Both the position numbers and the translations under genes were made by a program. A stretch of DNA of 6,334 bases from Bacillota bacterium (lineage in GTDB: Bacteria; Bacillota; Clostridia; Peptostreptococcales; Anaerovoracaceae), in assembly GCA_022706625.1 (NCBI GenBank), contig JAKJCD010000109.1:1-6334 (forward strand), in the 5' to 3' direction. Below are positions 1 through 5,576 of the stretch, one piece after another. The notes below the pieces were generated by a model. The model did not search any database. It was not told the origin of the DNA and worked only from the letters and a program-made list of their open reading frames with translations. Numbering within the stretch: the stretch's first letter is position 1; each line of letters begins with the position of its first letter.

Positions 1-1722
1 GCGGGACTGGCATTGTACAGTATCGGTATTATCGGCGAACAGGTAAACTTATACGGAGAATATACGGTTCCGAATACTGAGTATTCCGCCGGAATGGAAG
101 TGCATATGCAGGCAAATCTGTATAACCTGACATATGCCATAGTCGCAAGCGATGCTGAGTTATCCAAAGCTGCTCTGGATCTTGCCACCGGCCACGGAAA
201 AGAATTTGTAGCTAACAGGGAGGCATATATTAACAATCAGCGCAATAGCGACAAGAATGCCGACTTAGAGAAATTAAGCGTGTTGACAACTGAAGCGGCT
301 GCAGCGCGGGGGGAGATCGCTGAGCTTTTACTTAACCCTTCTGACGAAAACCATGCAAAAGCACTCCGGTTGTTCGAGAAGGAGTATAAGCCGAGGATAG
401 ACCAAGCGATGGAGGTCTTAAGAGGATTTTCGGCATCAGCAAAAGCAGAAGCGGAACAGCAGAACACCGATGCGGCAGCTGCAAAAGCGATGGCATGGAT
501 CATGCTTGTTGTCTGTATCGCGGTATCCGTCATTGCCACAGTAATTGTTATTATTGCGATTCGAAGATCAATAATGAAACCTGTGCAGGAGATAGTAAGC
601 GTTTATGAGGAAATATCCAAAGGCAACATGAAGGCAAATCTGAGCTATGAAAGCAAAGATGAACTGGGCGTGATGGCAAAGCTGATCAAGAAAACAAACG
701 AAATGCAAAGAAACATTATTGAAGATATAATAGAGAAATTTACTAAGATATCCCAGGGAGATCTTCAGCTTTGCGTTGATATGGAGTATCCCGGAGATTA
801 TGCACAAATAAAACAAACCATAGAGAAGACCGTATCCGCTCTCAACAGTACCCTGCACACTATCAACATGGCCGCCGAGCAGGTAAGCACAGGAGCTGCG
901 GAAGTTTCCAGCGGGGCCCAAGCCCTTGCGGCAGGCTCGACGGAGCAGGCATCCTCGGTGGAAGAGCTGAGTGCGGCAATAACTCAAATCGCAGAAGAGG
1001 CGGCAAAGAATTCAGAGAATGTAAAAATAGCAAACCAGGAAGTGGAACGGGCCGGAACCGATGCAAGCAACGGAAACGAACATATGGCTCAGCTCAGCGA
1101 AGCGATGTCGGAAATAGGCTCTTCCTCACACCAGATCGCAAATATCACAAAAGCCATTGAGGATATCGCATTTCAGACCAACATCCTTGCGTTAAACGCA
1201 GCCATTGAGGCAGCGAGGGCCGGAAATGCAGGGAAAGGTTTTGCGGTGGTAGCGGATGAAGTGAGAAATCTTGCCGCAAAAGCCGCAGAGGCGGCTAAAC
1301 AAACGGTTGAATTGATTAATAACTCCGTCAATACTGTATCTCGGGGAACGGATATAACGTCAAAAACAGCCCAAGTCCTGAAAGATTTGGGAGAGAGTGC
1401 CGGTAGGGTCAGAGAGGCTATGGTCAGAGTCGAACAGGCATCTTCCGAGCAGGCCAATGCCATCGAACAGATCAAGCAGGGGCTGATGCAGGTTTCTACC
1501 GTCGTTCAGACCAATGCTGCCACTGCAGAGGAAAACTCCGCGACCAGTGAGGAAATGTCCGCTCAGGCAGTAACCTTAAGACAGGAAGTAGGCAAATTCA
1601 AACTGGACTCCTCTTATGACAGAAACAGCGGTGTGACTATATCCCTTCTGGCAGAACCGGAAAAGAAGGGCGGCGTGACAGTTGATACATTAGATTTCGA
1701 TGCTTCATTCGGTAAATACTGA
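1..1722 (+). CDS. Methyl-accepting chemotaxis protein, 5'-truncated by window edge
   Basis: Membrane chemoreceptor that relays ligand binding to the CheA/CheW array. The frame is open from base 1 (A-G-L-A-L-Y-S-I...), so the TTG at 13 is probably internal and the true start plus most of TM1 lie to the left. Residues counted from base 13: a helical extracytoplasmic sensor of the four-helix-bundle kind at about 10-158; TM2 at about 160-184, followed by the basic turn IRRS; a HAMP domain at about 185-237; a second HAMP-like segment at about 238-278 (ISQGDLQL); then the long methyl-accepting coiled coil. The signalling hairpin tip is unmistakable at 383-420 (E-D-I-A-F-Q-T-N-I-L-A-L-N-A-A-I-E-A-A-R, then GFAVVADEVRNLA). 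Likely methylation segments carry paired Glu at SSVEELS (314-320) and AATAEENSATSEEMSA (502-517). The C-terminus (ASFGKY) has no CheR/CheB-binding NWETF-type pentapeptide. The ligand cannot be told. The gene ends before an intrinsic terminator and is convergent with the AraC gene. Confidence 0.96.
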   Translation, partial: AGLALYSIGIIGEQVNLYGEYTVPNTEYSAGMEVHMQANLYNLTYAIVASDAELSKAALDLATGHGKEFVANREAYINNQRNSDKNADLEKLSVLTTEAAAARGEIAELLLNPSDENHAKALRLFEKEYKPRIDQAMEVLRGFSASAKAEAEQQNTDAAAAKAMAWIMLVVCIAVSVIATVIVIIAIRRSIMKPVQEIVSVYEEISKGNMKANLSYESKDELGVMAKLIKKTNEMQRNIIEDIIEKFTKISQGDLQLCVDMEYPGDYAQIKQTIEKTVSALNSTLHTINMAAEQVSTGAAEVSSGAQALAAGSTEQASSVEELSAAITQIAEEAAKNSENVKIANQEVERAGTDASNGNEHMAQLSEAMSEIGSSSHQIANITKAIEDIAFQTNILALNAAIEAARAGNAGKGFAVVADEVRNLAAKAAEAAKQTVELINNSVNTVSRGTDITSKTAQVLKDLGESAGRVREAMVRVEQASSEQANAIEQIKQGLMQVSTVVQTNAATAEENSATSEEMSAQAVTLRQEVGKFKLDSSYDRNSGVTISLLAEPEKKGGVTVDTLDFDASFGKY

Positions 1723-1753
1723 GTCACCGAAAAGCAGAAAATAATTGATTGTG

Positions 1754-1784
1754 GAAAACCCGTTGATGAGCCCAACGGGTTTTC
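1754..1784 (+). terminator. Intrinsic terminator of the chemoreceptor gene
   Basis: A perfect 12-bp stem (GAAAACCCGTTG / CAACGGGTTTTC) with a 7-base loop (ATGAGCC), 31 bases after the stop codon. The stem has a GC core and its 3' arm runs into TTTTCTGTT. Because the 5' arm starts with AAAA, the reverse strand also shows a short T run after the stem, so it could stop transcription in both directions. Confidence 0.88.
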
Positions 1785-1787
1785 TGT

Positions 1788-1819
1788 TATGTAAGCTGCT
1801 ATTTTACCTTGTCATATTT
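1788..1819 (+). repeat. 32-bp direct repeat, left copy
   Basis: TATGTAAGCTGCT followed by A and TTTTACCTTGTCATATTT. It matches 2167-2198 at 31 of 32 positions, the only difference being A at 1801 against G at 2180. The two copies are in the same orientation, offset by 379 bases, and enclose the foldback sequence. Recombination between them would remove the foldback cleanly. Confidence 0.9.
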
Positions 1820-1856
1820 GCCATGTGCCCCGTTATCTTTTTTTGCCCTTGTGTCG

Positions 1857-2062
1857 ATTCTGTGTATAAATAATGCTGAATATCTACCCTAATTTAAGTA
1901 GTAAAACTCACAAAATCAGCTAAAAACCAAAGAAAGACTAATTTGTGTATAACAAAATGCCATTTTGTTATACACAGATTGCTTTTTTTCAGAATTTAGC
2001 TGATCAAACGGCGTTTTTCAAGAGTTTAAGCCTCTATTTTTGCTGTTTGTTATACACAGAAT
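1857..2062. repeat. 206-bp foldback (MITE-like) inverted repeat
   Basis: The ends are a perfect 13-bp inverted pair: ATTCTGTGTATAA (1857-1869) and TTATACACAGAAT (2050-2062). The centre is a perfect palindrome at 1944-1976. Between these, the two arms of about 100 bases align imperfectly, with a shared TTTAGCTGAT box at 1995-2004 on + and 1915-1924 on -. The TTATACACA motif therefore occurs four times, at 1968 and 2050 on + and at 1944 and 1861 on -, giving spacings of 82 and 83 bases symmetric about base 1960. This resembles a small non-autonomous foldback element. No transposase is encoded, and I see no target-site duplication directly at the 13-bp ends, so the mobile nature is inferred. Confidence 0.7.
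1944..1976. repeat. Perfect 33-bp palindrome at the foldback centre
   Basis: TGTGTATAACAAAATG and CATTTTGTTATACACA are exact reverse complements of 16 bases around a single C at 1960. As RNA it would fold with about 15 pairs and a GCC loop. On the + strand it is followed after six bases by seven T (1983-1989), so it could act as an AT-rich terminator or RNA stabiliser. On the - strand, downstream of the AraC gene, the following bases are only loosely T-rich. Confidence 0.9.
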
Positions 2063-2089
2063 GCAATTTGCGATGATTTTAGCTGATTT
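2046..2089 (+). repeat. Additional copy of the 82-bp unit head, spanning the right foldback end
   Basis: TTTGTTATACACAGA at 2046-2060 repeats 1964-1978. TTTAGCTGAT at 2078-2087 repeats 1995-2004 with nearly the same internal spacing (19 against 18 bases between the motifs). In addition, TTTTAGCTGATTT (2077-2089) is the exact reverse complement of 1913-1925. The + strand arm is thus a degenerate tandem repeat with an 82-83 base period that continues past the 13-bp terminal repeat. Confidence 0.7.
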
Positions 2090-2166
2090 AAGAGCTGCAT
2101 CGGCAACTATTTTAAACCCGTTCTCAACAAGCCTTTTCTTTAATTTCTGACTTGTTCGGCAGAATC

Positions 2167-2198
2167 TATGTAAGCTGCTGTTTTACCTTGTCATATTT
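2167..2198 (+). repeat. 32-bp direct repeat, right copy
   Basis: Second copy of the repeat at 1788-1819, with G instead of A at 2180. It ends 25 bases from the stop codon of the AraC gene. Read on the minus strand it is open in one frame as K-Y-D-K-V-K-Q-Q-L-T then TAG; the left copy reads K-Y-D-K-V-K then TAG. The pair may therefore derive from the end of a lost coding sequence, but this is weak. Confidence 0.88.
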
Positions 2199-2223
2199 CC
2201 TGAGGATATCCGGGACTTGATCC

Positions 2224-4056
2224 TTAATTTCGTATTTCAATGTATGTAAATGTATTGGGGTCCATTTCAAAATCCAAATCCATTGTTTCTTTTGCCTCAG
2301 TGAACGAAAAGCTTATACTGCCGGAAGAAGCATCATTGATATAGGCTTTCATGCTATCGGTCAGAATCCGGGGGAATCCAAGTGCTTTTTGCGAATCATA
2401 AAAATTATGTTTTTCTCCGTAGGTTTTCTCGATTATCAACCTTTTACCCCAGATGTCCTTAATATGAATATGGGCTTTAAGTTTTGACTCCCTATCCTCA
2501 TTGAATATCATAACGTAGATAATATCTTCATTTTTCACGATCATGTATTGATCCCGCAATTCTGTAATGATCCCGTCGATTCCGGAAAAAACCGAATAAA
2601 CAGAATAAAAAGGTGTTATGAGTCCCTCAGGAGTGAACAGAGCTTTATACTGACCGGAAAGCTTTACTCCGTCATGGGGGTTCTTAACGATGTTTGATAA
2701 GGCGGAGCATACCGAATAAATGGCGCCGGAATCATAATATGCCCCCGCTTCCGAAGGCTCTGATGAAATCAGGGGGATATTCAAAGCCTTGATCATATTC
2801 TCCGTGAGTTCATCCGGCGCCTGCTCAGTGCATGCGATCTGAAGGGGTAATTTTAAAGATTGCAGCGCTATCAGGATATCCATGGCTTCTTGTTTGCTCC
2901 GGTTTTCGCATAGCAGCCGACAATCAAGCTCGATAATGAATGAGTCCAGCCTCTGCAGCCTTTCCTTCTGATAATTAAGTATGAAAATGTCCTCATATGA
3001 TGAAAGAAGGATTTTTAAGGGAAAGGTCTTTTTAAACAGTTTGCCGGTCCTGTAATTATATTTAACGGGTATGAAAATATGATGAGAGGACTTTGATAGA
3101 AGTCTGTTGTCCATTTTTGAACGACGGGCTATAATATATGTTTCCAGTAAAGAGACAGCCATCTCTTTCGAAAATGGACCATGGGAGCATCTTTCGCAAG
3201 GGTTCAGCTGTTTACGGTATTGAGCCGGTGTCATATTATACCAGGCCCTAAAGCATTTGTTGAAATATGGGAGGGATGAAAACCCGCAGGATTCACTTAT
3301 TTGGGTCAGAGTCAGCCGGTCCTCCACCAGGAGTTTCTCGGCATACTCAAGCCGGACATAGTTTAAGAAGTTTTGAAAACTGAGGCCCGAGGTGTTTTTT
3401 ATTAGATGGGAGATATAATAAGGGCTCAGGTATACTATATCGGCTAAATCCTCCAAAGTGATCCTTTTGTCGTAGTTTAAATAAATATACTTAATTATTT
3501 TATAAAGCCTGCTAAAATCTATATCGCTCTGACCACCCCGGTCCGCTTTGAATTTATTATCCTCAATAAAGAAACCCTGAAATTGATTTACTAAAGTAAA
3601 AATCAAATCGTTGATGCAATCCATCGGCAAGGAGGCATTTTCCTTTTCCCTGATATATGCCAGTGCAGCTTTTGCGATATGATGCTTAAGGACGGATACT
3701 TTTTTCTGCAGATCTTGATATTTCAAAGTAGATGTTTTACTGTAATCTTCACATGCAAATATCATATAGTCGATATCGGGATAAAGATCATTGTAAAACT
3801 CAAGATCGACATACATGTCAAGCATAATAATATCTGGAGTTGATCCAAATATGCGGTGCATATCTTTTGTGTCCACGATCAATACATCCCCTTTTTTGAG
3901 GGAGTAATGAACATTGTGAATTTTGCAATTGGTTTTGCCCTTTAATATCAGCAGTATTTCCAATTCATTGTGATAATGAAAATCTTCTTCGGCTACATTT
4001 GAAAAAGAGACTGAGTAGGGCAGATCGATCGGATATTCAATACTTTCTAATAACAT
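2224..4056 (-). CDS. AraC-family regulator with cupin and reduced GH39-like C-terminal module
   Basis: One-component cytoplasmic transcription regulator, 610 residues. The N-terminal cupin at about 10-95 shows the FHYHNELE metal/ligand strand (26-33) and the KKGDVLIVDTKDMHRI turn (54-69). The AraC DNA-binding domain with two helix-turn-helix units lies at about 180-285 (ITLEDLADIVYLSPYYISHLIK, then LTQISESCGFSSLPYFNKCFR and the closing MTPAQYR). A CERC pair follows at 287-290. The remaining 310 residues are unusual for AraC. LFTPEGLITPFYSVYSVF (473-490) and the beta-rich tail closing on DPNTFTYIEI (599-608) resemble the end of the GH39 barrel and the beta-sandwich of AraC-GH39 fusions. The barrel part is only about half the normal size, and I see no NEPN acid/base motif; ACTEQ (408-412) may be a relic of the TEW nucleophile strand. 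It is therefore probably a sensing module, not an enzyme. The ATG at 4056 has AAAGGG six bases upstream. The gene is divergent from the dehydrogenase gene, its likely target. Confidence 0.9.
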   Translation of the reverse strand: MLLESIEYPIDLPYSVSFSNVAEEDFHYHNELEILLILKGKTNCKIHNVHYSLKKGDVLIVDTKDMHRIFGSTPDIIMLDMYVDLEFYNDLYPDIDYMIFACEDYSKTSTLKYQDLQKKVSVLKHHIAKAALAYIREKENASLPMDCINDLIFTLVNQFQGFFIEDNKFKADRGGQSDIDFSRLYKIIKYIYLNYDKRITLEDLADIVYLSPYYISHLIKNTSGLSFQNFLNYVRLEYAEKLLVEDRLTLTQISESCGFSSLPYFNKCFRAWYNMTPAQYRKQLNPCERCSHGPFSKEMAVSLLETYIIARRSKMDNRLLSKSSHHIFIPVKYNYRTGKLFKKTFPLKILLSSYEDIFILNYQKERLQRLDSFIIELDCRLLCENRSKQEAMDILIALQSLKLPLQIACTEQAPDELTENMIKALNIPLISSEPSEAGAYYDSGAIYSVCSALSNIVKNPHDGVKLSGQYKALFTPEGLITPFYSVYSVFSGIDGIITELRDQYMIVKNEDIIYVMIFNEDRESKLKAHIHIKDIWGKRLIIEKTYGEKHNFYDSQKALGFPRILTDSMKAYINDASSGSISFSFTEAKETMDLDFEMDPNTFTYIEIRN

Positions 4057-4062
4057 TTCTTG

Positions 4063-4068
4063 CCCTTT
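4063..4068 (-). promoter_or_regulatory. Ribosome binding site of the AraC gene
   Basis: On the minus strand AAAGGG lies six bases (CAAGAA) before the ATG at 4056. It supports that start over later in-frame starts, which would cut into the cupin. Confidence 0.7.
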
Positions 4069-4096
4069 GTTTTAAACACTTCGTTTCTTGCGATAT

Positions 4097-4136
4097 AACA
4101 TAGCTATTCTTGTCACTTTCAGGTTTTGGCTATGTT
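4097..4136. promoter_or_regulatory. Inverted repeat in AraC-gene leader, possible operator
   Basis: AACATAGC at 4097-4104 and GCTATGTT at 4129-4136 are exact reverse complements with 24 bases between them, 41-80 bases upstream of the AraC start codon. It could be an autoregulatory site or a leader hairpin. An 8-bp match in AT-rich DNA is modest evidence. Confidence 0.35.
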
Positions 4137-4159
4137 TTATTTGCAACATATATAAATAG

Positions 4160-4177
4160 TTCTGACAATTCTGTCGT
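4160..4177 (+). promoter_or_regulatory. Tandem 9-bp half-sites, candidate AraC binding site
   Basis: TTCTGACAA (4160-4168) is followed directly by TTCTGTCGT (4169-4177), six of nine bases being identical. They centre roughly 50 bases upstream of the start point expected from the TATAAT at 4209, where AraC-type activators usually bind. The assignment to the adjacent regulator is inference. Confidence 0.35.
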
Positions 4178-4208
4178 TTCGGGAATAATTGCGGCAGGTT
4201 ACAATTTA

Positions 4209-4214
4209 TATAAT
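4209..4214 (+). promoter_or_regulatory. -10 box of the dehydrogenase-permease operon
   Basis: Perfect TATAAT, 37 bases before the ATG at 4252. At 16-18 base spacing the upstream hexamers (for example TAATTG at 4186-4191) do not resemble TTGACA, and the nearest TTGCGG (4189-4194) is only 14 bases away. A strong -10 without a -35 suits an activator-dependent promoter. Confidence 0.55.
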
Positions 4215-4236
4215 CTAATATAACAGAAATATTTGC

Positions 4237-4248
4237 AGAGAGGTGATC
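4237..4248 (+). promoter_or_regulatory. Shine-Dalgarno of the dehydrogenase gene
   Basis: AGAGAGGTGATC differs at one base from AGGAGGTGATC-type anti-SD complements and ends three bases before the ATG at 4252. The in-frame GTG at 4243 lies inside it, which rules that codon out as the start. Confidence 0.85.
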
Positions 4249-4251
4249 AAT

Positions 4252-5481
4252 ATGAAAAAAATTTTAATTCTGGGCGTCGGCGCTCAAGGGTCCACCGTGG
4301 CCAGGCGCATGGATGAGGAACCGGATGTAGCGGAAGTGATTTGCGCAGATTACGATCAAAAAGCAGTCGATGAGCTGGTAAAGGAGCTGAAGAAGGGGAG
4401 AGGAGCCAAGGTTGATGCATCAAACAGGGACAGTATCGTGGCGGCTGCAAAAGGCGCAGATCTCATCGTCAATGCCCTGCCCTTAGCATTCGGCCCTAAT
4501 GTGCTGGAGGCGGCCCTCGAAGCAAAAACGAATTATCAGGATTTCGCTGCAACGGATGCTCTTTTGGAGAGCTGGGTCGATGGAATAAAGCTGATGTATA
4601 CGGAATACGGCAAACGTTTCGCAGAAATTGGAAAGATGGCCATCATCGGCACAGGGTCCGCTCCAGGATTCATCTGCGTTGCTGCAAGGAATGCAATGCG
4701 CTATCTTGATTCCTGCGATACCATATACAACATCGTTTACGAAGGAGTGGAAGCTCAGAGGTTTCTTCCTTTCTGGTGGTCTCCAATAACTGCCCTGTCG
4801 GATATGAGCGAAGATGCCTATGCTTACGAAAATGGCGAAATCATAAGGACGGCAGCTTTCAGCAGGCCGATATACAGGAAATATGACTACCTGGATAAAG
4901 AGGTCAAGCTGGTGGAACACGCCCATGACGAGCCTTTGCATATGGGGATGAATTCCGAAAAGTTTTTTAAAGGGGTCAAAAATGTCTATTTTAAATATGG
5001 CGGAGCCGGTGTTGAATTTGCCGAGCCTTTGTCCAGGGCAGGCTTGCTGTCAAGGGAACCTGAGGAAGTGGACGGCGTCATGGTAATACCGTTCAATCTA
5101 ATATACAAGCATCTGCCCCCGGCTCCCAAATATAAGGAAGAGATCCAGGAGATCCTGGATGAAGGTCTGGTTTCGGATTCCGGCGCTATGGTCGTTGAAG
5201 CCATCGGGAAGAAAGACGGAAAGGATGTATTGGTCGAGACCCATGTATTTGCTCCGGGGCTCGTTGAATCCTTCCAAAGGGCCGGAATAACATCGGAAAT
5301 GTATTTGACCGGGCAGGGGGGAGCATTGTTTACCAAGATGTTTGTCAAGGATCTTTATACTCAAAAAGGGCTTATCTCATCCGACATGCTTACATTTGAG
5401 CAGGTAGATCAGTATCTGAAGTGGGCGGAGGATCTGGGCATCACTTTGCAGATTGAAGTAAAACCCTATTCCGGTATATAA
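4252..5481 (+). CDS. Saccharopine dehydrogenase-family NAD(P)-dependent oxidoreductase
   Basis: A soluble oxidoreductase of 409 residues, the usual length of stand-alone saccharopine-dehydrogenase-like proteins. The N-terminal Rossmann fold begins at once (KKILILG) with the dinucleotide loop G8-V-G10-A-Q-G13. The second strand ends CADYD with Asp33, which commonly binds the adenosine ribose and favours NAD over NADP. The NALP segment (74-77) and IGTGSAPGF (132-140) are typical of the family before its catalytic/dimerisation domain, which fills the rest to the C-terminus. Family members act on saccharopine, carboxynorspermidine and other secondary amines or amino acids; none can be assigned from sequence alone. 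The start at ATG 4252 is chosen over GTG 4243, which is within the SD. Downstream on the same strand is an APC permease, which points to catabolism or conversion of an imported amine or amino acid. Expression probably depends on the divergent AraC regulator. Confidence 0.88.
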   Translation: MKKILILGVGAQGSTVARRMDEEPDVAEVICADYDQKAVDELVKELKKGRGAKVDASNRDSIVAAAKGADLIVNALPLAFGPNVLEAALEAKTNYQDFAATDALLESWVDGIKLMYTEYGKRFAEIGKMAIIGTGSAPGFICVAARNAMRYLDSCDTIYNIVYEGVEAQRFLPFWWSPITALSDMSEDAYAYENGEIIRTAAFSRPIYRKYDYLDKEVKLVEHAHDEPLHMGMNSEKFFKGVKNVYFKYGGAGVEFAEPLSRAGLLSREPEEVDGVMVIPFNLIYKHLPPAPKYKEEIQEILDEGLVSDSGAMVVEAIGKKDGKDVLVETHVFAPGLVESFQRAGITSEMYLTGQGGALFTKMFVKDLYTQKGLISSDMLTFEQVDQYLKWAEDLGITLQIEVKPYSGI

Positions 5482-5490
5482 TTAATTTTA

Positions 5491-5530
5491 ACAGATGTTC
5501 ACCGCCGGCAATGCTGCGACGAACATCTGT
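5491..5530 (+). other. Intercistronic hairpin between dehydrogenase and permease
   Basis: ACAGATGTTC (5491-5500) and GAACATCTGT (5521-5530) pair perfectly over 10 bases around a 20-base loop that contains GCCGGC (5504-5509). The sequence after it (CAATTAGTAATAG) has no T tract, so it is not a normal intrinsic terminator. It begins 10 bases after the dehydrogenase stop and more likely adjusts message stability or the ratio of the two genes; an operator is also possible. Confidence 0.6.
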
Positions 5531-5561
5531 CAATTAGTAATAGTAACTAAAATAGCAATAC

Positions 5562-5570
5562 AAGGAGGTG
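5562..5570 (+). promoter_or_regulatory. Strong Shine-Dalgarno that fixes a TTG start
   Basis: AAGGAGGTG is a full-strength SD, six bases (TTACAT) before TTG at 5577. No ATG or GTG is suitably placed, and the first in-frame ATG (codon 26) lies inside the first membrane helix. The SD therefore decides the start of the permease gene. Confidence 0.85.
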
Positions 5571-5576
5571 TTACAT

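Larger units (their letters stand above)
1785..2223. other. Gene-free convergent spacer made of repeats
   Basis: 439 bases between the chemoreceptor terminator and the stop codon of the AraC gene. I find no start codon with a ribosome binding site and no convincing coding frame on either strand. The content is repeats, listed separately: a 32-bp direct repeat near each end and a 206-bp foldback sequence between them. Base composition is strongly AT-rich compared with the flanking genes, with T runs at 1839-1845 and 1983-1989. A weak hairpin (AACAAG 2126-2131 / CTTGTT 2151-2156, 19-base loop) has no T tract. I see no clear dedicated terminator for the AraC gene; the central palindrome may serve. 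Confidence 0.75.
4057..4251. promoter_or_regulatory. Divergent promoter/operator region
   Basis: 195 AT-rich bases between the divergent AraC and dehydrogenase genes; both promoters must lie here. Visible elements are an 8-bp inverted repeat AACATAGC (4097-4104) / GCTATGTT (4129-4136) in the presumed leader of the AraC gene, the tandem TTCTG(A/T)C boxes at 4160-4176, and the TATAAT at 4209-4214. TTGCAA (4141-4146) is 17 bases from GACAAT (4164-4169), an alternative but poorer + strand promoter. I could not settle on a convincing promoter for the AraC gene itself. Confidence 0.6.

Noticed and set aside
13..15. TTG at 13 as the real start of the chemoreceptor gene
   Set aside because: The frame is open to base 1, no SD is visible upstream, and the receptor would lack TM1; the start must lie outside the window.
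1857..2089. CRISPR array suggested by regularly spaced repeats
   Set aside because: The repeated motifs are in two orientations, symmetric about a palindrome, degenerate, and only 2 + 2 copies at 82-83 bases; no cas genes.
1785..2223. tRNA, riboswitch or small RNA gene in the spacer
   Set aside because: I found no cloverleaf, T-loop (GTTCGAATC-like) sequence or known riboswitch core; the structure present is explained by the inverted repeats.
4243..4251. GTG at 4243 as start of the dehydrogenase gene
   Set aside because: The GTG lies within the SD AGAGAGGTGATC; the ATG at 4252 is properly spaced and the Rossmann strand begins right after it.
4483..5364. Several minus-strand frames within the dehydrogenase gene
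   Set aside because: All lie opposite a well-supported + strand gene and show no domain or ribosome binding site.
5491..5530. Intrinsic terminator after the dehydrogenase gene
   Set aside because: The stem is followed by CAATTAGTAATAG, with no T run, and the next co-directional gene starts 47 bases later.
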